A stretch of 64,000 nt of DNA, from assembly GCA_963747425.1 (NCBI GenBank), contig CAVVFJ010000008.1, forward strand, positions 372,001 to 436,000, in the 5' to 3' direction. Shown piece after piece: positions 47,301-56,115 of the stretch (position 1 is its first letter; every line of letters starts with the position of its first letter). This DNA comes from DASUPK01 sp963747425 (GTDB taxonomy: Bacteria; Actinomycetota; Thermoleophilia; Solirubrobacterales; 70-9). Below the pieces are notes generated by a model that made no database searches, was not told the origin of the DNA, and was given only the letters and a program-made list of their open reading frames with translations. Both the position numbers and the translations under genes were made by a program.

Positions 47301-48739
47301 GGATAGGCGAGCGATCCGCAGGCGACGATCGTGCCCTGTCCCGACATCAGGCGGGGAACGGAGGCGACGGTCCCGAGACCGCCCGGGTTGGTGAGGCTGA
47401 TGTTGGTGCCCTGGAAGTCGTCGGCGGTGAGGCTGTTCTCCCGCGTCTTGGTGATCAGCTCCTCGTAGTAGGAGTGGAAGCCCTTGAAGTCGAGCCCGTC
47501 GGCGCCCTTGATGCAGGGCACCAGCAGGGAGCGCTGACCCTTGCGCTCGACGTCGACGGCGATGCCGAGGTTGACGCCGCCCGGCTCGATCACGGTGGGC
47601 TTGCCGTCCCGCTCCTCGAATGAGCGCCCCATCACCGGCCACTCCTGGGCGGCCTTGACGATCGCCCACGCAATCAGGTGGGTGAAGCTGACCTTCATGC
47701 CGCGTTCCTTGAGCACCTCGTTGAGGGCCTTGCGCTTGGCGTCGAGCGTGTCGACCGCGAGCTCGCGGAAGGAGGTGGCCGTCGGGACCGACCGGCTCTC
47801 GTTCATCGCCTTGGCGAGCATCGCGGCGGGCCCGCGCAGCGGCTTCGCCTCGCCGGCCGCAGCCGCTGCTGGTGCGGCGCCGTCGCTCTCGCCGGCGAGG
47901 ACGTCCGACTTGGTGATCTTGCCGCCGGGTCCGCTTCCCTTGACACCCGCCAGGTCGACCCCGTTTGCCTCAGCGGCGCGCCGGGCTACGGGGGTGGCGC
48001 GGGAGCCGTCGTCAACGCCGTGGTGCACGGCTTCGCCATCAACCGGCACGTCCTCAGCTTCGCTTCCGGGCGTGCCGGGCGCGGGCGCCGACGCCTTGGC
48101 AACCCTGGTCGCGTCGGCGGCGCCCTTGGTCATCTCAGCCATCGCCTTGCCGACCTCGATCGTCTCATCGGGGCCGACCAGGATCTTGGTGATCGTCCCC
48201 GAGGCGGGCGCGGGCACTTCGGCGTCGACCTTGTCGGTGGAGACCTCGACGACGGTGTCGCCCTCTGCGACCGAGTCGCCCTCGGAGACGTGCCACTCGA
48301 GGATCGTCCCCTCCGTGACCGACTCGCCCATCTCCGGCATCACGATCTCGAGACCGCCGCCCTCGAGCGACCTGCCGGCGGAGACCGAGGCATCGTCTGT
48401 CGTCGCCTTTTCCTGGGGCTCCGCGGGGGGCTCCTCGGCGGTCGCCGCGCCCGCCCCATTCGAGCCATCGGTCATCGAGGGCGCACCGCCGTTCGGATCG
48501 ATCTCAGCCAGGGGCTTGCCGACGTCGATCGTCTCGTCGACGTCGACCAGAAGCTTGGTGACGGTTCCCGAGGCGGGAGCGGGGACCTCGGCGTCGACCT
48601 TGTCGGTCGAGACCTCGACCATCGTCTGCCCCTCCTCGACCGCGTCCCCCTCCGAGACATGCCACTCGAGCACGGTGCCCTCGGTCACCGACTCGCCCAT
48701 CTCGGGCATCAAGAGCTGAACCTTCTGCTTAGTCGCCAT
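44384..48739 (-). CDS. kgd: 2-oxoglutarate dehydrogenase E2-E1 fusion with two lipoyl domains
   Basis: A single 1451-residue chain: lipoyl domain 1 (STDKVDAEV, Lys47), lipoyl domain 2 (same motif, Lys170), peripheral-subunit-binding domain (~247-283, ATPVARRAAEANGVDLAGVK), E2 acyltransferase (~300-530, ending TSTYDHRVIQGAESG), then the full E1 (IGMAHRGRLSVLAHN, HGDAAFPAQGVVAETLNL, GRSTPYAADMAKGF, IGYRRFGHNETDEP, PHGYEGAGPEHSSARIE). Mycobacterial/corynebacterial Kgd/OdhA carry the E2 and E1 parts but rely on lipoyl domains of another E2; here they are built in. ATG 48739 with AAGGGG just upstream. TCA-cycle step to succinyl-CoA. Confidence 0.92.
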   Translation of the reverse strand: MATKQKVQLLMPEMGESVTEGTVLEWHVSEGDAVEEGQTMVEVSTDKVDAEVPAPASGTVTKLLVDVDETIDVGKPLAEIDPNGGAPSMTDGSNGAGAATAEEPPAEPQEKATTDDASVSAGRSLEGGGLEIVMPEMGESVTEGTILEWHVSEGDSVAEGDTVVEVSTDKVDAEVPAPASGTITKILVGPDETIEVGKAMAEMTKGAADATRVAKASAPAPGTPGSEAEDVPVDGEAVHHGVDDGSRATPVARRAAEANGVDLAGVKGSGPGGKITKSDVLAGESDGAAPAAAAAGEAKPLRGPAAMLAKAMNESRSVPTATSFRELAVDTLDAKRKALNEVLKERGMKVSFTHLIAWAIVKAAQEWPVMGRSFEERDGKPTVIEPGGVNLGIAVDVERKGQRSLLVPCIKGADGLDFKGFHSYYEELITKTRENSLTADDFQGTNISLTNPGGLGTVASVPRLMSGQGTIVACGSLAYPVEWRHAPPEKIRALGVSKVMTMTSTYDHRVIQGAESGSFLRRIEELLQGEDEFYESVATDLGLEPSSVTSAHAASASAPPLAAAGAPGEPGTSAAARPSTELLQAVQAATSLLKGYRTHGHLAARLDPLGSEPKGDPAIQPENLNLTPELMAQIPAEILRIGVEGETLLEALPRMREAYCGTIGYQFEHLSSHQQRMWLRDMIETGWHRKPLEPEEKRMLLDRLIQVFGFERYLEKAYLGQKMFSIEGLDTVVPMLDEVFEMAHTEGARDVVIGMAHRGRLSVLAHNIARPVEAILAEFEGAKAIEAVKSLAAIPTGGTGDVKYHYGHGGVFKTRDDSEIGVRLYPNPSHLEYVDPVVSGAARASQTNRQNGRLEHDPMAAVPVLLHGDAAFPAQGVVAETLNLQSLKGYATGGTIHIIQDNQVGFTTDPEEGRSTPYAADMAKGFNVPIIHVNADDPEACLGAVRLAMAYRERWGRDVVIDLIGYRRFGHNETDEPAYTQPLMAAKIKEHPPVSQLYAQELVKEGIVTPDEVDESNNERQRSLKAAHDELRQKIESGDYADPTATGTGELDRTRSPSVETAVPEEKLRKLNEELLRVPDSFTIHRKLRKPLSKRLDAMDQGGIEFGHAEALALASMLTEEVHVRFTGQDTERGTFSNRHLVLHDEKTGLRYAPIQNLPEANAPLELHNSPLSETACLGFEYGYSAASPDSLILWEAQFGDFGNAAQVIIDSFIASAEAKWGQTSRLTLLLPHGYEGAGPEHSSARIERFIQLAAEGNIRIANPSTAAQYFHLLRRQAHIQKARPMVVFTPKGLLRLPRATSTLEDLTSGSFEFVLDDPRAQDRREKVERLVLCSGKIYYDIDAAPKREEVEKVAIARAELLYPFAKEQLTELIAGYPNLKEIVWVQEEPRNMGAWSVMQRRIPELLPEGVELGYVGRPPRASPGEGYAVAHTKEQERIVLTALMGRADPA

Positions 48740-48781
48740 TCCCCTTACTAACTGTATGACGTTCCCTAAAGCTGCTTTGCA

Positions 48782-49087
48782 CTACCCGATCCGCGCGATC
48801 AAGTCCACGGCAGGCCAGCCCTGATCCCGGACGAACTCGCGGGTTGGGGCCGCCGTCTCGCAGAACGCGCAGGCGATCACGTCCGAGAGGCCGACCGGGC
48901 CCGAGAGCGCGATCGGCACGCCGCACTCCGGGCAGGCGAGCGATCGCATCCCGAGCCAGGCCGCACGCTCCGCCGGCCTGATCTCGACTCGGGCCGCCGC
49001 CGCGCGCAGCACCTCCTCGCGCTCCGGATCCTGGCTCGCCGATGGATCGAACATCCCCACGACTTGATTATTGCGCTGCGGCACCAT
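48782..49087 (-). CDS. Small zinc-ribbon protein of unknown function
   Basis: 101 residues with ACPECGVPI and ACAFCETAAP knuckles 21 residues apart, a likely zinc ribbon, flanked by acidic/Ala-rich N-terminus and DQGWPAVDLIARIG C-terminus. It lies upstream of the 2-oxoglutarate dehydrogenase gene on the same strand, 42 nt away. ATG 49054 is an alternative start. Confidence 0.62.
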   Translation of the reverse strand: MVPQRNNQVVGMFDPSASQDPEREEVLRAAAARVEIRPAERAAWLGMRSLACPECGVPIALSGPVGLSDVIACAFCETAAPTREFVRDQGWPAVDLIARIG

Positions 49088-49149
49088 GAGCCAAGCGGCC
49101 TCGGGCGCGGTCGGTGTAAGTTCCCCGCAGTCGTGAAGGAGGAGGTGAG

Positions 49150-51165
49150 ATGAGCTATTTCGTCACCGGTGCGACCGGGTTCATCGGCCGCAATCTGGTC
49201 GAGCAGCTGCTCGAGCGCGAGGGGACCATCCACGTCCTCGTCCGCGAAGGATCCCGCGGTCGCCTGGAGGAGCTCAGGAGCCGCTGGGGTGCGGACGAGG
49301 AGCGCATCGTGCCCGTGATCGGCGACCTCTCCCAGGAGCAGCTGGGCTGCGGCGATCGGATCGGCGAGCTGAAGGGCAGGGTCGACCACTTCTTCCACCT
49401 CGCGGCGATCTACGACATGACCGCGGACGCGGAGAGCCAGCGCATCGCCAACGTCGAGGGCACGCGGGAGGCGGTCAAGCTCGCCAAGGAGCTCGACGCG
49501 AAGCACTTCCACATGGTCAGCTCGATCGCCGCGGCGGGCCTCTACAAGGGCACCTTCACCGAGGACATGTTCGACGAGGCCGAGAAGGTCGACAACCACC
49601 CCTACTTCCAGACCAAGCACGAGTCCGAGGCGGTGGTGCGCGAGGAATGCGAGGTGCCCTGGCGGGTCTACCGGCCCGGGATCGTCGTCGGGCACTCCGA
49701 GACCGGCGAGATGGACAAGGTCGACGGGCCCTACTACTTCTTCAAGCTGCTGCAGCGAGCCCGGAACGCCGTCCCGCAGTGGTTCCCTGGGATCGGCATC
49801 GAGGGACGGAAGATCAACATCGTGCCGGTCGACTTCGTCGCCAGGGCGATGGACCACATCGCCCACATCGAGGGACTCGACGGGCAGGCCTTCCACCTCA
49901 CCGACCCGAATCCGCTCAGCGCCGGGCAGGTGATCAACGTCTTCGCCAAGGCCGCGCACGCGCCCGAGGCGGTGATGCGGATCGACTCGAAGATGTTCGA
50001 CTTCATTCCCAAGCAGGTGCGCGGCGGGCTCACAATGCTGCCGCCGGTGAAGCGCATCACCGACCAGGTGCTGGCCGACCTGGGCATCCCCCGCTCGGTC
50101 CTCGTCTACATCAACTACCCGACCGACTTCGACTCCACCCAGACACAACTGGCTCTCGAAGGGACCGGCATAGCGGTTCCCCCGCTGCCGAGCTACGCGG
50201 AGCGGCTCTGGGACTACTGGGAGCGCAATCTGGATCCGGACCTGTTCAAGGACCGCTCGCTGTCCGGCGCGATCGGCGGCAAGGTCGTCCTGATCACCGG
50301 AGCATCGTCAGGCATCGGGAAGGCCGCAGCGATCAGGTGCGGGGCTGCGGGCGCAGAGGTGCTGCTCGTCGCCCGCACGCCGGAGAAGCTCGAGGAGACC
50401 AGGGCCGAGATAGAGGAGGGAGGCGGCAGCGCCCACATCCACCAGTGCGACCTGTCGGACCTCGACGACGTCGAGCGCATGGCGAAGGAGGTGCTCGAGA
50501 AGCACGAGCGGGTGGACATCCTCGTCAACAACGCCGGTCGCTCGATCCGGCGCTCGATCGAGAACTCCTACGACCGCTTCCACGACTTCGAGCGGACCAT
50601 GCAGCTCAACTACTTCGGCGCGCTGCGGCTGATCCTCAGCATCCTGCCCAGCATGCGCAAGCGCAGCAAGGGCCGTAAGGGCGGGCACATCATCAACGTC
50701 AGCTCGATCGGCGTTCAGACCAACACGCCCCGGTTCTCTGCCTATGTCGCCTCCAAGGCCGCGCTCGACGCCTGGTCGCGTTGCGTCGCCTCCGAGGTCG
50801 TCGACGACGGAGTCCACATCACCACCATCCACATGCCGCTGGTGAGGACGCCGATGATCGCTCCGACCAAGATGTACGACGCCTTCCCCACGATCAATCC
50901 GGACGAGGCTGCGGAGATGATCACCAACGCGATGATCACCAAGCCGAAGAAGGTGGCGACCCGCCTGGGCAACTTCGGCGAGCTGCTCTACAACGTCGCG
51001 CCGAAGGCCTCGGACGCGATCCTCAACACCGCGTACAAGCTCTTCCCGGAGTCGAGCGCCGCGAAGGGCAAGGGCAAGGAGGACGGCAAGCCGGCCGAGA
51101 AGGAGCAGGAGCTCTCAACCGAGGGCGTCGCCTTCGCTTACCTGATGCGCGGCGTTCACTGGTAG
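49150..51165 (+). CDS. Two-domain SDR, fatty acyl-CoA reductase type
   Basis: 671 residues. Residues 1-370 are an extended SDR (FVTGATGFIGRNLVEQLL at 4-21; catalytic YFQTKHE region), and 378-640 a classical SDR (VVLITGASSGIGKAAAIRC; NNAGRS; SAYVASKAALD with Tyr-x-x-x-Lys). This order and length match the actinobacterial acyl-CoA reductases that make fatty aldehydes or alcohols. GGAGGAGGTGAG precedes the ATG. An alkyl-DHAP-synthase-type gene follows after 10 nt, so it probably provides the fatty alcohol for ether lipids. Confidence 0.85.
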   Translation: MSYFVTGATGFIGRNLVEQLLEREGTIHVLVREGSRGRLEELRSRWGADEERIVPVIGDLSQEQLGCGDRIGELKGRVDHFFHLAAIYDMTADAESQRIANVEGTREAVKLAKELDAKHFHMVSSIAAAGLYKGTFTEDMFDEAEKVDNHPYFQTKHESEAVVREECEVPWRVYRPGIVVGHSETGEMDKVDGPYYFFKLLQRARNAVPQWFPGIGIEGRKINIVPVDFVARAMDHIAHIEGLDGQAFHLTDPNPLSAGQVINVFAKAAHAPEAVMRIDSKMFDFIPKQVRGGLTMLPPVKRITDQVLADLGIPRSVLVYINYPTDFDSTQTQLALEGTGIAVPPLPSYAERLWDYWERNLDPDLFKDRSLSGAIGGKVVLITGASSGIGKAAAIRCGAAGAEVLLVARTPEKLEETRAEIEEGGGSAHIHQCDLSDLDDVERMAKEVLEKHERVDILVNNAGRSIRRSIENSYDRFHDFERTMQLNYFGALRLILSILPSMRKRSKGRKGGHIINVSSIGVQTNTPRFSAYVASKAALDAWSRCVASEVVDDGVHITTIHMPLVRTPMIAPTKMYDAFPTINPDEAAEMITNAMITKPKKVATRLGNFGELLYNVAPKASDAILNTAYKLFPESSAAKGKGKEDGKPAEKEQELSTEGVAFAYLMRGVHW

Positions 51166-51175
51166 CCGGGCCGGC

Positions 51176-52787
51176 GTGGCGACCGCGACGCGGCGACTGA
51201 AGCACTGGGGGTGGGGGTACGAGGACCAGCAGCCTCCGCGCGATCAGGTCGAGGGGATCGCGCGTGCCATCACCGAGCGGCTCGGCTTCGAGGTCGATGA
51301 GATCGAGGAGCCGGTTCCGCTCGACGCGGTCGAGCTGCCCGAGCCGCGCCTGAAGCCCCCGAAGGAGCTCGCCGAGATGTTCTCGGCCGAGCGCTACGAC
51401 CGCGTCGCTCACGCGATGGGCAAGGCCTATCGCGACGTTGTCCGCGGCTTCCGCGGCGAGTTCGCGAGCCCACCCGACCTGGTCGCCTACCCGGAGTCCC
51501 CCGAGGACGTCGATGCGGCGCTCAACTGGTGCTCCGACGAGGGCGCGGCGGCGATTCCCTACGGCGGCGGGACCAGCGTCGTCGGCGGGGTCGAGCCGCG
51601 GATGCGAGAGCAGTACCCGGCCGTGGTGACGATCGACCTGAAGAGGATGGACCGGGTGCTCGAGGTCGATCCGATCTCGAAGGCGGCGCGGATCCAGGTC
51701 GGGCGCAACCGGACCGAGGCTGGAGGAGCAGCTCCGCGAGCACGGCCTCACCCTGCGCCACTTCCCGCAGTCATTCGAGTACTCGACCCTGGGCGGCTGG
51801 ATCGCCACCCGCGCCGGCGGGCACTTCGCGACTCTCTACACCCACATCGACGACCTGGTCGAGTCCGTCCGGGCGGTGACGCTCGACGGCGACTGGCAGA
51901 GCCGCCGGCTGCCGGGCTCGGGTGCCGGTCCGAGCCCCGACCGGATGCTGGTCGGCTCGGAGGGGATCCTCGGGGTGATCGTCGATGCCTGGGTCCGGGT
52001 CCGCGAGCGGCCCACCGAGAAGGTGTCCTGCGGGGTCGCCTATGACGACTTCATGGCCGGCGCCGAGGCCGTGCGGGAGATCTCCCAATCGGGTCTCAAC
52101 CCTTCGAATTGCCGCCTGCTCGACGCGATGGAGTCGGATACCACCTCAGCCGGGCCGCCCGGCAAGGCCCTGCTGGTCCTCGGCTTCGAGTCTGCCCACC
52201 ATCCCGTCGATGAGCCGATGTCCCTGGCCCTCGACATCTGCCGCAACCACGGCGGCGATCCGGGCGAGACGAAGGACGGCGGCGGCGATTCGGTTAGCGC
52301 CTGGCGCGGTGCCTTTCTGCACGCGCCGTATCTGCGGGACTCGCTGGTCGCCTGCGGCATCCTCTCGGACACCTTCGAGACCGCGATCACATGGGATCGC
52401 TTCCCGGACTTCCACGCCGAGGTGACGGAGAGGGCGAGGCGCGCGGTCGCCGAGGCGAGCGGAGGCCGGGCCGAGGGCCGCGGCTCGCCCCGGATCAGCT
52501 GCCGGTTCACCCACGTCTATCCGGACGGGCCGGCCCCGTACTACACGGTGCTGGCGCCGGCCAGGCGGGGCGACGAGGTCGCGCAGTGGGACGAGATCAA
52601 GGCGGCGGTCTCGGACACGGTGATCGACGCGGGCGGCACCATCACCCATCACCATGCCGTGGGGCGCGACCACCGGCCCTTCTACGACCGGCAGCGCCCG
52701 GACCCCTTCGCGGATGCGCTGCGCGCGGCCAAGCGCGAGCTCGACCCGAAATCGGTGCTGAATCCCGGGGTGCTGATCGACCCGTGA
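51176..52787 (+). CDS. FAD-binding oxidase of alkyldihydroxyacetonephosphate synthase (AGPS) type, frameshifted
   Basis: About 537 residues. N-terminal LKHWGWGYEDQ and PYGGGTSVVGGVEP (FAD-binding PCMH loop) are in the first frame; after a one-base change at 51699-51706 (GTCGGGCGCAACC, one extra G) the next frame continues GPRLEEQL, LRHFPQSFEYSTLGGWIATR, AGGHFATLYTHIDDLVESVR, GSGAGPSPDRMLVGSEG and the C-terminal VLNPG. These are hallmarks of AGPS, which swaps the acyl chain of acyl-DHAP for a fatty alcohol. GTG start. Follows the acyl-CoA reductase gene. Confidence 0.83.
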
Positions 52788-52809
52788 GTCCCTCTACCCT
52801 TCCCGGTTC

Positions 52810-53763
52810 ATGGAAGGGCCCCTGACGCAGGAGCGGGCCGAGCCGGAGGTGGCCCAGCAGGCACCGGACGGCGAGTCCCCGAAGCCACGCCGCGGGCCCG
52901 TCCGCGCGGTGATCAAGGCGCTGCGCCCGCAGGAGTGGGTCAAGAACCTGCTCGTCTTCGCGGGCCTGCTCTTCTCGGCGAAGTTCAAGGAGTTCGACGC
53001 GGTCGTCGACGCCACCGTCACCTTCGCCGCGTTCTGCATGGTCGCCTCGGCCGGATACCTGGTGAACGACGCCCACGACGTCGCGGAGGATCGCCTGCAT
53101 CCAACGAAGCGCTTCCGCCCGATCGCGGCGGGGGAGCTCAGCATCCCGACCGCAATCACGCTCGCCGTGATCCTGGCCGTCGTCGCGCTGGCGGGCTCCG
53201 CGCTGCTCGAGGGCCTCGAGGTGGGCGGTCTGGTGCTCGCCTACGGGGTCGGCACGACCCTCTACTCCTACGTGCTCAAGCACGAGGTGATCCTCGACGT
53301 GATGACGATCGCGGGCCTCTTCGTCCTGCGCGTTCTCGCAGGTGCCGTCGCCGTCGGCGCTGACGCGTCGGCCTTCCTGCTCCTCTGCACCGGGATGGTC
53401 GCCCTCTTCCTGGGCTTCACCAAGCGCCGCCAGGAGGCGACCTCCGAGCTTCACTCGGGCACGCAGTCGAGGCCGGTGCTCGAGCACTACTCGATCCCCT
53501 TCCTCGACCAGATGGTCGCGATGGTCACCGCCTCGACGGTGATGAGCTACGCGATCTACGCGGTCAACTCGCCGCTGATCGGCTCGAAGATGCTCGGCAC
53601 CCTGCCGCCGGTTCTCTACGGGATCTTCCGCTACCTCTACCTGATCTACGACCGCAAGGACACCCGCTCCACCGACGCGATTCTGCTCGATGACCCCGGC
53701 ATGATCGGGGCGGCGGTCGTCTGGGTGGCCAGCGTGGGCATCCTGCTCGCTATTTACCACTAG
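52810..53763 (+). CDS. UbiA-family prenyltransferase, decaprenyl-phosphate phosphoribosyltransferase type
   Basis: 317 residues, about nine membrane segments. LRPQEWVKNLLVFAG and the Asp-rich motif NDAHDVAEDRLHPTKRFRPI are characteristic of DPPR synthase, which attaches phosphoribose to decaprenyl phosphate for arabinan precursors; second Asp region YDRKDTRSTDA near the C-terminus. It begins 22 nt after the AGPS-type gene. Whether arabinan is made is unknown; another polyprenyl-phosphate pentose carrier is possible. Confidence 0.8.
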   Translation: MEGPLTQERAEPEVAQQAPDGESPKPRRGPVRAVIKALRPQEWVKNLLVFAGLLFSAKFKEFDAVVDATVTFAAFCMVASAGYLVNDAHDVAEDRLHPTKRFRPIAAGELSIPTAITLAVILAVVALAGSALLEGLEVGGLVLAYGVGTTLYSYVLKHEVILDVMTIAGLFVLRVLAGAVAVGADASAFLLLCTGMVALFLGFTKRRQEATSELHSGTQSRPVLEHYSIPFLDQMVAMVTASTVMSYAIYAVNSPLIGSKMLGTLPPVLYGIFRYLYLIYDRKDTRSTDAILLDDPGMIGAAVVWVASVGILLAIYH

Positions 53764-53840
53764 AGCCTCGCTGTTCAATTCGCCAGGCGCGAAGCGACGC
53801 GCGGCTCAAGCGATCCGCGGCTCCCGCCGAGGTACTGAGT

Positions 53841-55101
53841 ATGTTCGGTCACGTCCGGGCCCTGTCGCTCTCATTCGCCGTCACCGTGCTCGCTGCTCTG
53901 GCGGCGCCGGCGCTTGCGGGCGCGGCAAAGCCTGCGGTCGTCACCCTGCCGATGGCGCAGGTCGGCATGCCCGGGAACCCGGCTGCCGCGATCACTCCGT
54001 TCACCGACGCGATCTACCAGTCCTGCGCAAGCGATCCCCAGACGTCGCCACCCTGTCAGATGGTGGGCGGGGTTTCCTACCCGTACGGCATCGGCAAGCT
54101 CGAGGTGACGGTCAAGCAGTACGTCGGCTTCCTCAACACGGTCGATCCGACCGGCCGCGACAAGCACAACCTCTTCAGCACGGACGAGAGCTCCACCGAG
54201 TGGCCCAAGTACGGCCAGATCAACATGAAGGCCCACGCGCCCAGCGGCCGCCACTACCGCATCGCCTATAAGGAATGGGCCGACAAGCCCTACGGCTTCG
54301 CCAACTTCCTGCGGACTGCGCGCTTCGCCAATTCCGTCACCAACGGCACCCTGATCTCGAAGCGGACCGTCGCCTCCGGCGGCGTTCACCTATGTGATCT
54401 ACAAGGTCCGCCTCTCGCGCAACAGCGAGCGCGGCATGTACGACATGCGCAAGCCGAAGACGAAGCGCAGGCGCGCGAAGGGCTTCGTCGTCCCGAGCCA
54501 GAACGAGTGGATCAAGTCCGCCTACTTCGATCCGAAGGGCGGCGGGATGTTCTCGTACTGGAAGTACCCGACCAACCCCGGGACCTTCTTCGACCAGCCG
54601 ACTCAGACCTCGCCCGACCCATCGGCGCCGAACACGGCGACCCTCAACGCGACCACCGGGGACGTCACCAACGCCTCGACGCAGCCGCTCGCGATCTACC
54701 ACGGCTCCTCGTTCCCGACCTGGTGCCCGTCGCAGGTGTCGACCAACACCTGCAACACAGTCAACCCGCTTCATCTGAGCGCCAGCAGCTATCAGAAGGC
54801 CTACCAGGGCAGCCTCGGCACCGTCGGCCAGTCGAAGACGCTTGGGCCCTGGGGCACCCTCGACCAGGGCGGCAACGCGGTGGAGTGGACCGACACGATC
54901 ACCCCGCCTCCCGCGGGCAAGAAGGGGGCCCGCGTCTGGCGGCGGCTCCACGGCGGCGTCCCCAACGCGCCCGCCTACCAGCTCTGGCTCTCCGCGATCG
55001 GCCTGCAGCCGCAGGACAACAAGTTCTACGACGAGGTCTACCCCTGGCTCGGCTTCCGGGTCGGGGTGGTCGGGAACCTGAAGGTCAAGAAGAAGCGCTG
55101 A
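53841..55101 (+). CDS. Exported SUMF1/formylglycine-generating-enzyme-like protein, frameshifted
   Basis: About 420 residues: signal peptide (LSFAVTVLAALAAPALAGAA), YGIGKLEVTVKQYVGFLNTV (typical FGE-sulfatase entry motif), then after a one-base shift at 54375-54386 (TCCGGCGGCG) TYVIYKVRLSRNSERG, PSQNEWIKSAYFDP, TLDQGGNAVEWTDT and PWLGFRVGVVGNL, ending in KVKKKR. One surplus base explains the break. The redox cysteines of true FGE are not evident, so it may be a structural or ligand-binding member. The 3' end overlaps the convergent gene by 17 nt. Confidence 0.72.
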
Positions 55102-56071
55102 GCTCCTCGACGAGCTCGGCGGCGGGGCGGACGTCGCCGATGCGCTCGACGCATTCGCCGGCGTAGAGGGGCCCCGCGTCCACCAGCGACTCCGGCCCGC
55201 CGGCGGTGGCCGCCGCAGGACCGAACACTGGCCGGCTCGCCCGCTGGGTGGCGGCGAGGCGGAGCTGCATCGGGACCGGAGCCCGGGAGAGCGCCGGGGC
55301 TGTCGCCCGCTGCAGCAGCCGCAGCCAACCAGGTCCGCGTGGATCGCCCCGCAGCCACCGTGATGTGGCGGCGTTGGGGACGACGCGATGCTGGGCGGGC
55401 CAGCCGAAGCCGAAGAGCTCGGTGAGCACCGTCTCGCACGCCTCGGCGACGCGCTCCTTGTAGGCAGGGTGGGCGCCGCTCTCTTCGCTCATCAGGAACC
55501 GCGTGCCGCAGACGACGGCCTCGGCTCCCGCGTCGAGCCGAGCCCGCGCCTCGGAGGCGTCGGTCACGCCGCCGGCGGAGAGGACGGGAAAGCCCTCCGG
55601 GAGGGCGGCGATCGTGCGAGCCAGGAGCTCGTCCGCCGAGACGCTCCCACGGACGTGGCCCCCCGCCTCGACCCCCTGCGCGATCACGGCGTTCGCTCCG
55701 GCCCGGCAGGCGGCGAGCGCCTCCTCGACCGACCCGCATTGATGAATCCATGTCCGAGCCGTCCGGCGTCTTGGCTCGCCCCAGAAGGTGACCAGCACAT
55801 CGGCGTCGTCCGCCGCCTCGAAGTGGGCGGTGCGGGCGAGAGGCAGCAGCAGATTGACGGCCACCGGTCTGTCGGTCAGCCGGCGCGCCGCGGCGATCTC
55901 CTCGCGCAGGTCGTCCGGCGCCAGGATCCCGATCGTGCCCAAGCCACCCGCGCCGGAGACCGCTGCGGCGAGAGCGCTGGTGGAGAGTCCGCCGCCCATC
56001 CCGGCCTGGACGACCGGGCGCTCCACTCCGACTCGCTCCAGGAACGCGCCCACCACCCGAGTATCGCCCAC
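55085..56071 (-). CDS. Nitronate monooxygenase-like FMN protein
   Basis: 328 residues, TIM barrel: PVVQAGMGGGLSTSALAAAV at the N-terminus, VIAQGVEAGGHVRGS (family phosphate/active-site segment with His), VLSAGGVTDASEARARLDAG and GAEAVVCGTRFLMSEES (FMN-binding glycines). This is the NMO/2-nitropropane dioxygenase family, which also contains enoyl reductase relatives. GTG start 44 nt from the divergent acyl-CoA dehydrogenase. Confidence 0.84.
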   Translation of the reverse strand: MGDTRVVGAFLERVGVERPVVQAGMGGGLSTSALAAAVSGAGGLGTIGILAPDDLREEIAAARRLTDRPVAVNLLLPLARTAHFEAADDADVLVTFWGEPRRRTARTWIHQCGSVEEALAACRAGANAVIAQGVEAGGHVRGSVSADELLARTIAALPEGFPVLSAGGVTDASEARARLDAGAEAVVCGTRFLMSEESGAHPAYKERVAEACETVLTELFGFGWPAQHRVVPNAATSRWLRGDPRGPGWLRLLQRATAPALSRAPVPMQLRLAATQRASRPVFGPAAATAGGPESLVDAGPLYAGECVERIGDVRPAAELVEELSASS

Positions 56072-56077
56072 TGCGCC

Positions 56078-56108
56078 TTGACTGGCCAGTCGGCCAGTTC
56101 GGTAGTGT
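56078..56108 (+). promoter_or_regulatory. Promoter with overlapping ACTGGCCAGT operator
   Basis: TTGACT (56078-56083) and TAGTGT (56103-56108) could be -35 and -10 boxes 19 bp apart. Between them ACTGGCCAGT (56081-56090), a perfect palindrome, is followed by GGCCAGT (56092-56098). Transcription would begin at about 56115, next to the GTG at 56116, implying a leaderless mRNA. The operator style resembles TetR-type sites before fatty-acid or sterol genes. Confidence 0.45.
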
Positions 56109-56115
56109 CCGGCGC

